This document shows, in pieces, positions 39,200-49,224 of a stretch of 64,000 bases of DNA. Position 1 is the stretch's first letter. Each line of letters starts with the position of its first letter. Below the pieces are notes generated by a model. That model was not told the DNA's origin and searched no databases. It was given only the letters and a program-made list of their open reading frames with translations. This DNA comes from Stanieria sp. NIES-3757 (GTDB lineage: Bacteria > Cyanobacteriota > Cyanobacteriia > Cyanobacteriales > Xenococcaceae), in contig AP017375.1 in NCBI GenBank assembly GCA_002355455.1, forward strand, positions 4,021,640 through 4,085,639, in the 5' to 3' direction. A program made the translations under genes and the position numbers.

Positions 39200-40684
39200 T
39201 TAATTAGATGACTGAGGTACCCAAACCGAAACTGAACCTGCTGGACAACGAAATTCTGCCCAACCTTCCTCGTTAGTTACAATAGGTTCTTCAATATGTT
39301 CGGTAAGATCAATATAAGTTTGATTAGCTTGACCAACTTCCATCCATTTAGTACCTTCTCCGCCATTACTTAACACCACAGCCATTCCTCCTGGATGTTC
39401 TTCATCGCCGAGACGTGTCCAACCGATGCAATTAGCATGATCGAAATAATCATACTGGTCACCAAAAGCATATTCTTGACGAGCAAATAAAAATTTATCA
39501 ATAATCCATTGATGCTTATCAATCCAAATTTCGTATTCTTGTCCGTCATTACCAGTATCTTTATAATGCGCGCCATAATAATCAGCATAGAAGATACAGG
39601 GATAACCGTCTCTTCTTAATAAGATTAATGCATAAGCTAAAGGTTTGAACCAACTTTCGACCACAGATTCTAGAGACTGCAAAGGTTGTGAATCGTGGTT
39701 TTCTACTAAAGTAACGGCTAAAGCAGGTTGCTGCTGTACTAGAGTTCCATCAAAGATCTGACGCATATCAAAGTTGTTACCCGCCTTGCTAGCTTCACTG
39801 AAGTTGTAATGTAAAGGTGCATCAAATAAAGCTACATCCCCCCCAGTAACATCGATAAAATGATGCAAAGCTTCAATGTGATTAGACCAATATTCACCTA
39901 CTGCAAATAGTTGTTTGCCAGCATGTTTGCGACAGTGATTGAGCCATTCCGGAAAAAATCCTGCTTTAACGTGCTTAACGGCATCGAAACGAAAACCATC
40001 AACATTGGTAGTATCCATATACCACTCACCCCAATATTTAAGTTCGTCTCTTACTTCTGGATGTTCCATATCCAGATCGCAACCCATTAAATAGTCAAAA
40101 GAACCTTGTTCTAAATCTACTTGCTCATCAAAGCCTTTATCTTTAAATAAATAAATGGCGTTAGCATCGCCATCGTAAGCATTGTAATCAACCGCATCAA
40201 AATGCCACCAATGCCACTCTAAAGACGAATATTTGCCTTGACGACCTGGAAAAGTAAAATGTGTCCATACTTTAACTTTTTGCATTTCTCCAATGGCATG
40301 ATGGCGATCATTGGGGTTAAAGGGTGTTGCTTCAACTTCTTCCTCTTTGTCTCCACCAAGTTTATGGTTTAGTACTACGTCTGCATAAACGTGTATGCCA
40401 GCGTCTTGAGCAATTTTGATTGCGTTAACGTACTCCTCTTTGGTGCCGTATTTAGTTCTTAGCGATCCTTTTTGATCGAATTCACCAAGATCGAAAATAT
40501 CATAGACACCATAACCAACATCATAGCCACCGGCTGTGCCTTTGTATGCTGGAGGTAACCATACAGCAGTAATACCTGCTTTGGCTAAGTCGGCTGCATT
40601 TTCTGCTAATTCATTCCACAGACTTCCATCAGGCTCATTGTACCAGTGGAAATATTGCATCATTACACCATTAAATTCGCTCAT
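39200..40684 (-). CDS. Cytoplasmic alpha-amylase (GH13)
   Basis: A 494-residue glycoside hydrolase family 13 enzyme of the AmyS/liquefying type. GVMMQYFHWYNEPDGSLW begins the barrel; HVYADVVLNHK, GFRFDAVKH (nucleophile Asp), VGEYW (acid/base Glu) and VENHDSQ (third catalytic Asp) are the four conserved regions, and GYPCIFYADYYG follows. No signal peptide, so it should act on cytoplasmic glycogen or maltodextrin. ATG at 40684 is preferred to an upstream TTG at 40714, which lacks family resemblance. Confidence 0.95.
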   Translation of the reverse strand: MSEFNGVMMQYFHWYNEPDGSLWNELAENAADLAKAGITAVWLPPAYKGTAGGYDVGYGVYDIFDLGEFDQKGSLRTKYGTKEEYVNAIKIAQDAGIHVYADVVLNHKLGGDKEEEVEATPFNPNDRHHAIGEMQKVKVWTHFTFPGRQGKYSSLEWHWWHFDAVDYNAYDGDANAIYLFKDKGFDEQVDLEQGSFDYLMGCDLDMEHPEVRDELKYWGEWYMDTTNVDGFRFDAVKHVKAGFFPEWLNHCRKHAGKQLFAVGEYWSNHIEALHHFIDVTGGDVALFDAPLHYNFSEASKAGNNFDMRQIFDGTLVQQQPALAVTLVENHDSQPLQSLESVVESWFKPLAYALILLRRDGYPCIFYADYYGAHYKDTGNDGQEYEIWIDKHQWIIDKFLFARQEYAFGDQYDYFDHANCIGWTRLGDEEHPGGMAVVLSNGGEGTKWMEVGQANQTYIDLTEHIEEPIVTNEEGWAEFRCPAGSVSVWVPQSSN

Positions 40685-40902
40685 ATTAAAATCTACTTCC
40701 TCCAGGAGAAGCAAAAAAGTGATGGGGTTGTAAAAATTTTATAGTAAGAAGCAAATTGCAGCGAAATTATCTTTAGCTCAATTTAGCTTAACTTTGGCAA
40801 GAAACGACAGAGTTAAACAAATAAACAATTTTTAAATCAATTTAAACAGTAATTTTAGAAAGTTTTTAGATTTTGAGTTAAAGAGTCATCAAAGAGAAAA
40901 AA

Positions 40903-41523
40903 CTATTGATTAGAATTTTCTACATTTGATTTTTGTTCTTCATTAGATTGTTCTAAATTCTCTTGCAAAATGTCGAGAACTATTTGAGGATCGGTAGCTT
41001 CCTTCATTATTTCTGCTTCCCAATCATAGCGATTCTGCACGATAGGTAAATCTTTTCGTAATTCTTCCATGAGATCGATTAATTTAGCGATTTTTTGCTC
41101 TGTTAACAAATTGATCTGTAAACTTAAATGCGATCGCTGTTCGGCTAATTTATCTTGACGAGTTTGTTTGACTAATACTCCTGTGGCAATTAGCAATGAT
41201 GCCAGATCTATTCCCATTGCTTCGAGATTGAATTTAGGAAAGTTCCAAGGTAATAGATTTGGGGCAAAATGACTAATCAGACCCCAAATCAATAGAAAAA
41301 TTAATTGTAGATATAAAAAAATAGATTTGCCAAAAAAAGAAGTTATTTTGTCGAGAATTTGCTCGTGAATTGGAATATTGAGTTCTTGTTTGGCTTGAAA
41401 ACCAATGATAGTTTCGATATTTTTAACAACTTGCTCAGATAAAGGATATTTTTTGCCGTCAATATAGATAGATGGAGGGGGTTTTGATGCGCTAGAGGAT
41501 GGTTTTTCAGATTTAGAATTCAT
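40903..41523 (-). CDS. DUF1003-like membrane protein
   Basis: A 206-residue protein. A Ser/Pro-rich N-terminus and a short IYIDGKKYPLSEQVV strand precede a membrane hairpin (GKSIFLYLQLIFLLIWGLIS about 66-85, and GIDLASLLIATGVLV about 104-118). The hairpin is followed by KQTRQDKLAEQRSHLSLQIN, the DUF1003 pattern. The C-terminus is a long coiled, charged region. Function unknown. It lies downstream of the TRAP permease genes on the same strand after 79 bp. Confidence 0.75.
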   Translation of the reverse strand: MNSKSEKPSSSASKPPPSIYIDGKKYPLSEQVVKNIETIIGFQAKQELNIPIHEQILDKITSFFGKSIFLYLQLIFLLIWGLISHFAPNLLPWNFPKFNLEAMGIDLASLLIATGVLVKQTRQDKLAEQRSHLSLQINLLTEQKIAKLIDLMEELRKDLPIVQNRYDWEAEIMKEATDPQIVLDILQENLEQSNEEQKSNVENSNQ

Positions 41524-41602
41524 ATGATTTTTATCAAAAAGTCTATAAGGCTTTAACTGTTTGATTTTTTTGAAAATTTATATATTTGACTTAAAAATTA
41601 AT

Positions 41603-42949
41603 TTAATTAATACTTGTGCTTACAGAAACATCAATTAACCAGCGTACAGTTTGAGGAAATACAATCACAATCATTAAAACAATAAACTGCAACACCATAA
41701 ATGGAATCGCACTTCTGTGAATTTCAATAGTACTAATTTCTTTAGGAGCAACACTTTGGAGATAAAATAGAGAAAAACCTACAGGCGGAGAAATAAAAGC
41801 GGTTTGTAAATTAATTGCCATTACTACCCCAAACCATACCATATCAATTCCTAAAGCTTGAGCAGCAGGAACAAATAAAGGCATAGCAATAAAACAAATT
41901 TCAATAAATTCTAGAAAAACTCCTAACAAGAAAATAGCGATATTACTAACAAATAAAAATCCCCAAAAGCCTCCAGGTAAATTAGTTAGTAAATTAGTAA
42001 TCCAAGTTTTGCCTCCCAGGGCATCAAATACCAAACTAAACAAGGAAGAACAAAAGAGAATCATTAATACTAAGGCGGTAATAACTGCCGTCGCATGGGC
42101 TGCATCTCTAAGCAATTTAGGATTAAAGCGTTGGTTCATAGCTGCTAAAAGACAAGCTCCTACTGCTCCTACTGCACCAGCTTCTGTAGGAGTGGCTAAA
42201 CCAAAGAAAATACTACCTAAAACTGCAAAAATTAACAATAACGGCGGTACAACTGCTTTAATGATCTGTTTTAATAAAGCCTTGCCTTTGGGAATAGGAA
42301 GATCTTTAGGTAAAGCTGGTACTGTTTCTGGTTTAACCATTGCCAGAATTACAACATACAACATATAAGAACCAGCAAGCATCAATCCTGGTATTAATGC
42401 TCCTAAAAATAAATCTCCTACAGAAACCCCAATTTGATCGCTGAGAATTACCAAAACCAGACTAGGGGGAATCAATTGGGCTAAAGTTCCTGAGGCAACA
42501 ATGACTCCTGAAGCTAATTGTTTATCATAGCCGTAACGCAGCATCACAGGTAAAGATAACATCCCCATGACTATGACAGTAGCAGCCACTACTCCCGTAG
42601 TAGCAGCGAGGATTGTTCCTACTAAAACTACAGCTAAAGCAAGCCCACCCTTTAATTTTCCTAAAACAATGCCAATAGTTTCTAATAATTCTTCTGCTAA
42701 CCCTGATTTTTCTAAAACTGCACCCAAAAACACAAAATAGGGAATTGCCAGCAGGGTAAAGTTAGACATCGTGCCAAACCAGACGTTGGGTAATAGCAAA
42801 AGTCGATTGAGATCAAAAGCACCAACGCCTAACCCAATTAAACCAAAGATAATCGCAGTACCAGCAAAAGAAAAGGCAACAGGATAGCCACTCATCAAAA
42901 TGAAGAAGAAGCCTACAAACATCAAAATTGCCAGCCACTCAAAGCCCAT
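41603..42949 (-). CDS. dctM: TRAP transporter large permease subunit (DctM)
   Basis: A 448-residue polytopic protein with about 12 helices and two related halves, the usual DctM length. [57 protein letters not shown] and [16 protein letters not shown] are family motifs around the substrate and sodium sites. DctM is the ion-coupled channel of a tripartite uptake system for organic acids or amino acids. It is 9 bp after dctQ. Confidence 0.95.
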   Translation of the reverse strand: MGFEWLAILMFVGFFFILMSGYPVAFSFAGTAIIFGLIGLGVGAFDLNRLLLLPNVWFGTMSNFTLLAIPYFVFLGAVLEKSGLAEELLETIGIVLGKLKGGLALAVVLVGTILAATTGVVAATVIVMGMLSLPVMLRYGYDKQLASGVIVASGTLAQLIPPSLVLVILSDQIGVSVGDLFLGALIPGLMLAGSYMLYVVILAMVKPETVPALPKDLPIPKGKALLKQIIKAVVPPLLLIFAVLGSIFFGLATPTEAGAVGAVGACLLAAMNQRFNPKLLRDAAHATAVITALVLMILFCSSLFSLVFDALGGKTWITNLLTNLPGGFWGFLFVSNIAIFLLGVFLEFIEICFIAMPLFVPAAQALGIDMVWFGVVMAINLQTAFISPPVGFSLFYLQSVAPKEISTIEIHRSAIPFMVLQFIVLMIVIVFPQTVRWLIDVSVSTSIN

Positions 42950-42958
42950 CCTCGTCTC

Positions 42959-43615
42959 CTATTCAATATTGGTATGATCGGAAGTTTCTAAACGAATTTG
43001 TTCGGCTACTTGTTGAAAACCCAACAAGACTGCTAAATATTTAATTGCTTGGGAAATACTTTGTAACAATAACAAGATTAAACCAATGGGAATCATAGTT
43101 TTGATTGGAGCGCGGGGCAACCCATTGGCATCACCAGAAATTTCCCATGTTCCCCAACTGCCATCAGGCAAACGTCCCCAGGAGTTTAAAACAGGATTGA
43201 AGGTTACCCAAAGACCAATTAAACAAAAAGGAATTAAAAATAATACTGTACCTAAAAAATCAATAAGCGATCGCTGTCGTTCATTCAATCTTGAATAGAA
43301 AAAATCAACGCGCACATTATCGCCATGTTTGAGAATATAAGCAAATCCTAGTAAAAATAAAATTGAAAATAAATACCATTGCAACTCAATTAAAGCGTTC
43401 GAGGATAATTTAACTCCGATAAATCGCCCTAGATAACGAGCCATCACATTATAAAACCCGATGCCAACGGCTAATAAAACTAACCAGTTGAGCAAAAAGT
43501 CAAGCTTGTCAATAAAATTATCAATCGCTTGGGAAATTTTTAAGAGCGAGCTCAGCAAAGCTGAGGCGGGGTTCACTCCCTTCGGTCGTGATCGCATAAA
43601 ATCTTTTTTGGGCAT
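42959..43615 (-). CDS. dctQ: TRAP transporter small permease subunit (DctQ)
   Basis: A 218-residue membrane protein with four helices (about residues 38-58, 80-105, 118-140, 172-195). ALIELQWYLFSILFLLGFAY is the DctQ signature. The normal family start would be near LLKISQAIDNFIDK; the first 24 codons instead come from a GC-rich repeat (43542-43600). Translation may begin further in than the ATG chosen here. It is divergent from dctP across 93 bp. Confidence 0.92.
   Translation of the reverse strand: MPKKDFMRSRPKGVNPASALLSSLLKISQAIDNFIDKLDFLLNWLVLLAVGIGFYNVMARYLGRFIGVKLSSNALIELQWYLFSILFLLGFAYILKHGDNVRVDFFYSRLNERQRSLIDFLGTVLFLIPFCLIGLWVTFNPVLNSWGRLPDGSWGTWEISGDANGLPRAPIKTMIPIGLILLLLQSISQAIKYLAVLLGFQQVAEQIRLETSDHTNIE
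43542..43600. repeat. GC-rich dispersed repeat captured in the 5' end of dctQ
   Basis: A stretch of about 59 bp with a composition unlike its surroundings contains a perfect hairpin CTCAGC-AAA-GCTGAG (43551-43565) and GGGGTTCACTCCCTTCGG. Text of the type GAGTGAACCCCGC is common in dispersed cyanobacterial palindromes. It encodes RSRPKGVNPASALLS in DctQ. Confidence 0.6.
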
Positions 43616-43708
43616 TGTAAAAGAGCGTTAATTAAATAACTCATTCTACCTAAATCTCTAACCTTGACATATATATTGGAAAAAATATTTTTTTTGTGAG
43701 CGAGTGTT

Positions 43709-44839
43709 ATGAAACGCAGATCTGTTGTCAAATTTGTCTCCTCTGGAGCGGTTGCTACAACGGGAGTAGCTATTATTGGTGGTTGTCAAGCAGCACAAAA
43801 CCAATCTTCAACGGCAAATAATGAGGTAACTGATTTACCCAATCTGCAATGGCAAATGGCAACCAGTTGGCCTCCTTCTCTCGATACAATCTTTGGTGGG
43901 GCGCAGGTTTTAGCAGATCGAGTAGCAGCTTTAACTGGCGGAAAGTTTAAAATTATTCCCCGTGCTGCTGGCGAAATTGCCCCTCCTTTAGAAGTGTTAG
44001 ATGTGGTTTCCCAAGGAGCAGTCCAATGTGGACATACAGCATCTTATTACTACATTGGTAAAAGTCCTGCTTTAGCTTTTGGTACAACTATTCCGTTTGG
44101 TTTTACCGCCCAACAACAAAATGCTTGGTTATACGAAGGTGGCGGTTTAACCAAATTACAAGAAATTTATGCCCGCAAATTTAATCTAATTCAGTTTCCT
44201 GCGGGTAATACTGGCACCCAAATGGGCGGTTGGTTTCGCAAAGAAGTTTCTACCCTCAAGGATTTGCAAGGGTTAAAGATGCGGATTCCAGGGTTAGGGG
44301 GGCAGGTAATGGCAAAATTGGGCGTAACAGTCCAAACTTTAGGCGGGGGCGAAATTTTTCAAGCACTACAAACAGGCGCAATTGATGCTACAGAATGGGT
44401 AGGACCTTATGATGATGAAAAACTGGGACTAAATAAAATAGCAAAATTTTACTACTATCCAGGTTGGTGGGAACCAGGGGCAACTTTAGAAGTACAAATT
44501 AATTTAAACGAATGGAATAAACTTCCTCCCCAATACCAAGAGGCAATTAAAACCGCTGCTTACGAATCTAATGCAACTATGTTAGCTCGTTATGATGCTC
44601 GTAATAATGAAGCTCTCCAACGTCTGATTGAAGCGGGTACTCAACTACGTCCGTACAGTGAAGAAATTTTAACCGCAGCACAACAAGCTGCTTTTGATAT
44701 TTACGACCAGTTTGCTGCTAAAGATGCTGATTTCAAAGCAATTTATGGAGAGTGGCAACCATTCCGCGATCGCATTTATGCCTGGGATAAACTCAACCAA
44801 GGTAGCTTTACTAATTTTGTTTATTCTAAGATGAAATAA
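43709..44839 (+). CDS. dctP: TRAP transporter substrate-binding protein (DctP family)
   Basis: A 376-residue periplasmic binding protein. The N-terminus KRRSVVKF followed by a helix and GGC (Cys27) combines a Tat-like twin arginine with a lipobox, so it is probably a folded lipoprotein. [43 protein letters not shown] and [20 protein letters not shown] match binding proteins for 2-oxoacids or amino acids such as glutamate. It is transcribed away from the permease genes. Confidence 0.93.
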   Translation: MKRRSVVKFVSSGAVATTGVAIIGGCQAAQNQSSTANNEVTDLPNLQWQMATSWPPSLDTIFGGAQVLADRVAALTGGKFKIIPRAAGEIAPPLEVLDVVSQGAVQCGHTASYYYIGKSPALAFGTTIPFGFTAQQQNAWLYEGGGLTKLQEIYARKFNLIQFPAGNTGTQMGGWFRKEVSTLKDLQGLKMRIPGLGGQVMAKLGVTVQTLGGGEIFQALQTGAIDATEWVGPYDDEKLGLNKIAKFYYYPGWWEPGATLEVQINLNEWNKLPPQYQEAIKTAAYESNATMLARYDARNNEALQRLIEAGTQLRPYSEEILTAAQQAAFDIYDQFAAKDADFKAIYGEWQPFRDRIYAWDKLNQGSFTNFVYSKMK

Positions 44840-44859
44840 TAAAAAGCAGTTACCAGTAG

Positions 44860-44879
44860 AGACGTAACCTGTTACGTCT
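44860..44879. repeat. Dispersed palindrome AGACGTAAC-CT-GTTACGTCT
   Basis: A perfect 9-bp inverted repeat with a 2-nt loop, 21 bp after the dctP stop. It is related to the palindromes at 13771-13798 and 51481-51550. TTACCAGT lies on both sides (44849 and 44885), suggesting insertion into, or assembly with, a heptamer repeat. Confidence 0.7.
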
Positions 44880-45027
44880 GTACAATTACCAGTTCAACTA
44901 TAAAGAAACTGATGATTCTCTGTTTTAACTCTCAACAAATTTAACTTTTTACTGTCGATTGTCGACCTTTGACTTATAACTAAACTATTTTCTGTCAATA
45001 ATATATATAAAGCATGAAAATCGGGTT

Positions 45028-46578
45028 ATGGGTTTAAGTGAACAAATTTTAGCGCAGCGAAATGATGGCGTTTGGGAGAGATTACAAGGTGCGGATCGCT
45101 TTTGGACTGCCTTTCGGGAAGAGCAAAATAATCCTACTGAAGTTGTTACTGTGAGTAATGAATCCTTGGGTGAAACTGATTGGGATTTGGTAATTTGTGG
45201 TGGTACTTTAGGAATTTTATTGGGTGCTGCTTGTGCTAAATTGGGTTGGCGAGTTGCTCTAATTGAGCGAGGAATTCTTAAGGGAAGAGAGCAGGAATGG
45301 AATATTTCTCGTCAAGAATTACAAACATTTATTGAATTAGAATTACTAACTGAAACTGAATTGACTCAAATAATTGCAACAGAATATAATCCTGCTCGGA
45401 TTGGTTTTTTGGGTGGTGAAGAACTTTGGGTTAAAGATGTTCTTAATATTGGAGTCGATCCTGTATTTTTACTCGCTAAACTCAAGGAACAGTTTTTACA
45501 AGCTGGCGGAAAGTTATTGGAGCAAACTCCTTTTGATCGCACTACAGTTTATCCAGATGGTGTTTTAGTAGAAGCAGGAGAATTAAAATTAAAAACTCGG
45601 TTGTTAGTTGATGGCATGGGGCATTTTTCTCCGATTGTTAAACAAGCAAGAAAAGGAATCAAACCTGAAGGGGTTTGTGTAGTTGTTGGTAGTTGTGCTG
45701 AAGGATATCAAGAAAATACAACAGGTGATTTGATTTATTCTTTTACACCAATAATTAATCAATGTCAGTATTTCTGGGAAGCTTTTCCTGCTAGAGATGG
45801 ACGGACTACTTATATGTTTAGTTATTTAGATGCTGACCCAGCTAGACCTAATTTAGAATGGTTTATGGATGAGTATTTAAGATTATTACCTCAGTATCAA
45901 AATATTGAATTACAACAACTAGATTTTAAGAGATTTTTGTTTGGTTTTTTTCCTGCTTATCGTCAAAGTCCTTTGCATTTAACTTGGAACCGAATTTTGA
46001 CAATTGGTGATAGTAGCGGTAGTCAATCTCCTGTTAGTTTTGGAGGTTTTGGTGCAATGGTAAGGCATCTTCAAAGGTTAACTTTTGGCATTGATGAAGC
46101 TTTGAAAACTAATAGTTTAAATAGTAAAGATTTAGCTTTACTACAACCTTATCAACCCAATATTTCTGTTACTTGGTTATTCCAAAAAACCATGAGTGTT
46201 GGCATTCAGGAAAAAGCTAATCCTAATCAAATTAATGATTTAATGAATGGCGTTTTTGCTGTAATGAATCGTCTTGGCGATGATGTCCTAAAACCTTTTC
46301 TTCAAGATGTAATTCAATTTGCTCCTTTAGCTAAAACTTTACCTTTAGTTAATCCAAAATTAGTGTTACCAATTTTACCCAAAGTTGGCATTAATGGTTT
46401 ATTTGATTGGAGTATTCATTATTTAAATTTGGCATTGTATAGTGGTTTATATCCTATAGGAAAATCCATCCTACCTGTAGTTAATTATTTATCTCCTACT
46501 CAGCAGTATTATTATTATCGTTGGTTAGATGCTTGGAAATATGGTTCTGGTGGAGATTTCCATGCCAATAAAGACTAA
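45028..46578 (+). CDS. cruP: Lycopene cyclase paralogue CruP
   Basis: A 516-residue FAD-dependent protein. DWDLVICGGTLGILLGAACAKLGW is the dinucleotide loop, VALIERGILKGREQEWNISRQEL and GEELWVKDVLNIGV are characteristic of CruP, and LTIGDSSGSQSPVSFGGFGAM is the second FAD-contact region. CruP resembles the CruA lycopene cyclase but in plants and cyanobacteria has been linked to low-oxygen or oxidative-stress control of carotenoid (epoxide) metabolism rather than bulk cyclisation. Monocistronic. Confidence 0.88.
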   Translation: MGLSEQILAQRNDGVWERLQGADRFWTAFREEQNNPTEVVTVSNESLGETDWDLVICGGTLGILLGAACAKLGWRVALIERGILKGREQEWNISRQELQTFIELELLTETELTQIIATEYNPARIGFLGGEELWVKDVLNIGVDPVFLLAKLKEQFLQAGGKLLEQTPFDRTTVYPDGVLVEAGELKLKTRLLVDGMGHFSPIVKQARKGIKPEGVCVVVGSCAEGYQENTTGDLIYSFTPIINQCQYFWEAFPARDGRTTYMFSYLDADPARPNLEWFMDEYLRLLPQYQNIELQQLDFKRFLFGFFPAYRQSPLHLTWNRILTIGDSSGSQSPVSFGGFGAMVRHLQRLTFGIDEALKTNSLNSKDLALLQPYQPNISVTWLFQKTMSVGIQEKANPNQINDLMNGVFAVMNRLGDDVLKPFLQDVIQFAPLAKTLPLVNPKLVLPILPKVGINGLFDWSIHYLNLALYSGLYPIGKSILPVVNYLSPTQQYYYYRWLDAWKYGSGGDFHANKD

Positions 46579-46897
46579 TTTAATTAGACAAAATAAACTA
46601 CTATACACTTAATTTTCTGCCCAAAAAAAGCACTTAACATATAACAGTTTAAATGTACATCAGCTTATATAGTTGATGATGTTGAAATAGAAAATATATA
46701 CAGTTTTAATCAACTAAAAAAAAGAAAACTTTTGAATTTTAAATTTAAATTAATCTAAATTTGAGTTAAACACATTGAGATCGAGACTTGACCAAATACA
46801 GATTTCATCGCTATTTTCTGCTTAATTTTGCAATGAGCCTACTATAACTATTAAGATAATTACTAAATACTTAAACAAATTGCTTTATAAATAACCA
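46579..46897. other. 319-bp intergenic region, no gene seen
   Basis: Very AT-rich spacer between cruP and the SirB1 gene, same strand. CAACTATATAAGCTG-like dyad text occurs near 46660-46680 (CAGCTTATATAGTTGATG). No ORF, tRNA or T-run terminator is convincing. Confidence 0.35.
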
Positions 46898-47713
46898 ATG
46901 GATTATCAATTAGCTTGGCAGAGTTTTTATCAAGAAATTAATCGAGCAGATGAAGATATTAATTTAGCAAAAGCCTCACTTTATTATGCTCAGGCTGAGT
47001 ATCCAAGTCTCAATATAGAAGATTATCTCAATAAATTAGATACAATAGCAGAAGAAATTCAAGCAAGACTTCCACAAAGAAGATATCCGCTCAAAGTAAT
47101 AAATACAATTAACAATTATATTTTTGATGATTTAAAATTCAAAGGTAATCAGCAAGATTATTATAATCCTGCTAATAGTTTTTTAAATGAAGTAATTGAC
47201 TGTAGAACTGGTATTCCTATTAGTTTATCAGTTTTGTATTTAGAAATTGCTAAACGAATTGATTTCCCTATGGTAGGTATTGGGATGCCTGGACATTTTT
47301 TAATTCGTCCAGAATTTGAAGAAGCAGGAATATTTATTGATGTATTTAATCAAGGAGAAATTCTATTTCAACAGGATTGTGCTGAAAGATTGCGACAATT
47401 ATATCCACAACCAATAAAATTAGAACCTCGATTTTTAGCAGCAGTTAGTAGTAGACAAATTTTAGCTAGAATGCTGACTAATTTAAAATATATTTATTTG
47501 AATCGTAAGCAATATAGTAAAGTTTTAGCTGTAATTGATGGAATTTTAATGCTGTTTCCCGATCATCCTAACGAATTACGCGATCGCGGTTTACTATACT
47601 ATGAATTGGATCAGTGGGATAAAGCTTGTTTGGATTTGGAATACTATTTGGCTATGTTGCCTAATGCAGAAGATGCGGATATGATTCGTCTGTTACTTGC
47701 CAAAATTCGCTAA
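46898..47713 (+). CDS. SirB1 family protein (transglutaminase-like plus TPR)
   Basis: A 271-residue soluble protein. The centre (about residues 95-150) holds the transglutaminase-like pattern NEVIDCRTGIPISLSVLYLEI and GIGMPGHFLIR, with possible Cys and His active positions. A C-terminal tetratricopeptide unit (ELRDRGLLYYELDQWDKACL) suggests protein binding. Family function is poorly known. It lies 17 bp ahead of a glycosyltransferase, probably one operon. Confidence 0.88.
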   Translation: MDYQLAWQSFYQEINRADEDINLAKASLYYAQAEYPSLNIEDYLNKLDTIAEEIQARLPQRRYPLKVINTINNYIFDDLKFKGNQQDYYNPANSFLNEVIDCRTGIPISLSVLYLEIAKRIDFPMVGIGMPGHFLIRPEFEEAGIFIDVFNQGEILFQQDCAERLRQLYPQPIKLEPRFLAAVSSRQILARMLTNLKYIYLNRKQYSKVLAVIDGILMLFPDHPNELRDRGLLYYELDQWDKACLDLEYYLAMLPNAEDADMIRLLLAKIR

Positions 47714-47730
47714 TTAATCATATTAAACTA

Positions 47731-48672
47731 ATGTTTTTTAGTATTGTTATTCCTACCTATAATCGTTTACCAATTTTACAAAAGTGTTTACAAGCTTTAG
47801 AATATCAAAAGTTAACTGACAATAAAGTTGAAGGTTATGAAATTATTGTTGTTGATGATGGTTCAACCGATGAAACATTAACTTGGTTAAGCAATTCTAG
47901 TATTAATTTACCTCATGTAAAAACTTTAATTCAATCTCACCAAGGTGCTGCTGCTGCGAGGAATTTAGGGGTCAACAATGCTCAAGGCGATACAATTATT
48001 TTTATTGATAGTGATCTGGTAGTTACAGAAAAATTTCTTCAAGCTCATGCTGATGCTTTAGTAATAGGAAAAGCTAAACTTGGAAGCGATCGCATCTTTA
48101 CTTATGGTTGGGTAATTAATACTGCTAACTTTGAAAATCCTACTACTGAACCTTATAAAATTACTGATTTTTCGGCTGCTTATTTTGCTACAGGAAATGT
48201 CGCGATCGCAAAAAAATGGTTAGTAGAAGCTGGTTTATTTGATACTCGTTTTAAACTCTATGGTTGGGAAGATTTAGAATTAGGAGTTCGCTTAAAAAAA
48301 TTAGGATTAAAGTTAATTAAATGTCCTGAAGCAGTCGGTTATCATTGGCATCCACCTTTTAATTTAAATCAAATTCCTCAGTTAATTGATAAAGAAATTC
48401 AACGAGGCAGAATGGGAATTGTTTTCTATCAAAAACATCCAACTTGGGATGTTCGTATGATGATTCAAATGACTTTATTGCATCGTTTATTATGGGGAAT
48501 TTTATCTTTGGGTGGTAATTTAAATGAAAAAACAATGAAACCTTTATTGCAATGGTTAATTAATCTTGGTAAACCCCAACTTGCGTTAGAAATTGCTCGG
48601 ATTTTTTTAAACTGGTATAACGTACAAGGTGTTTATGCTGCCTATCAAGAAATGAAAAAGTTAAAAAGTTAA
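47731..48672 (+). CDS. Family 2 glycosyltransferase
   Basis: A 313-residue GT-A enzyme. SIVIPTYNRLPILQKCLQAL opens the domain, VVDDGSTDETL binds the nucleotide sugar, FIDSDLV contains the metal-binding DxD, and LYGWEDLELGVRLKKLGLKL is the acceptor/catalytic ED motif. No membrane span, so it is probably a peripheral enzyme adding sugars to lipid or polysaccharide. Its last codons (KKLKS) run into a heptamer repeat. Confidence 0.92.
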   Translation: MFFSIVIPTYNRLPILQKCLQALEYQKLTDNKVEGYEIIVVDDGSTDETLTWLSNSSINLPHVKTLIQSHQGAAAARNLGVNNAQGDTIIFIDSDLVVTEKFLQAHADALVIGKAKLGSDRIFTYGWVINTANFENPTTEPYKITDFSAAYFATGNVAIAKKWLVEAGLFDTRFKLYGWEDLELGVRLKKLGLKLIKCPEAVGYHWHPPFNLNQIPQLIDKEIQRGRMGIVFYQKHPTWDVRMMIQMTLLHRLLWGILSLGGNLNEKTMKPLLQWLINLGKPQLALEIARIFLNWYNVQGVYAAYQEMKKLKS

Positions 48673-48699
48673 AAGTCAGAAGGCAGAAGGCAAAAGGCA
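48672..48699. repeat. Heptamer repeat (AAGGCAG type)
   Basis: Four 7-bp units AAAGTCA, GAAGGCA, GAAGGCA, AAAGGCA directly at the end of the glycosyltransferase gene. The same unit recurs at 56554-56574 and, inverted, inside the MITE near 63268-63290. Confidence 0.8.
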
Positions 48700-48756
48700 A
48701 AAAATTTATACTCTTATTACCTATTACTTTTAATAAACTATATCTATCAAAAAAAT

Positions 48757-49128
48757 TTAAACATCTAAGGCATTTTGTTTTAACTCTTCGAGGCTGACAT
48801 AATTTAAGGCAGACTCTTCTGTGGCTGGTAAAATAACTGGTGGTGCTACTCCAGCATCTAACGCCTCTTTCCAACGACTAGCACACAAACACCAGCGATC
48901 GCCAGGTTGTAAACCAGGAAAATTAAACATTGGTGCTGGTGTACTCAGATCATTACCTTGTGCTTTAGTAAATTCAAGAAATTCTGTTGTCATTTCTGCA
49001 CAGATAACGTGCGCCCCGCGATCGCTAGGATTAGTTTCACACTTACCATTACGATACCATCCAGTAACAGGAGAACCACAACAAATTTCTAATTCATTAC
49101 CGAGTACATTTCGAGTAGTTGTCATCAA
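48757..49128 (-). CDS. DUF2237 family protein
   Basis: A 123-residue soluble protein matching DUF2237 throughout: NVLGNELEICCGSPVTGWYR, GAHVICAEMTTEFLEFTKAQ GNDLSTP, GDRWCLCASRWKEALDAGVAP and LPATEESAL. Several conserved Cys (two in ICCGS, one each in VICAE, WCLC) could bind metal or a cofactor. Function unknown. It is convergent with the glycosyltransferase gene. Confidence 0.92.
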   Translation of the reverse strand: MMTTTRNVLGNELEICCGSPVTGWYRNGKCETNPSDRGAHVICAEMTTEFLEFTKAQGNDLSTPAPMFNFPGLQPGDRWCLCASRWKEALDAGVAPPVILPATEESALNYVSLEELKQNALDV

Positions 49129-49224
49129 ATTTTATCCCCATTATTAATCTAAAATTTCCTTTAGTTTAAAATAGATTGCTTTAATTTAGAGTTAAGTCAT
49201 TATTTTAAATTATCAAAAGATTTA

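Noticed and set aside
42009-42368. 119-codon plus-strand ORF
   Set aside because: Antisense to dctM; the Ala/Lys/Thr bias is that of a shadow frame.
48821-49147. 108-codon plus-strand ORF
   Set aside because: It is antisense to the DUF2237 gene, which has clear family motifs.
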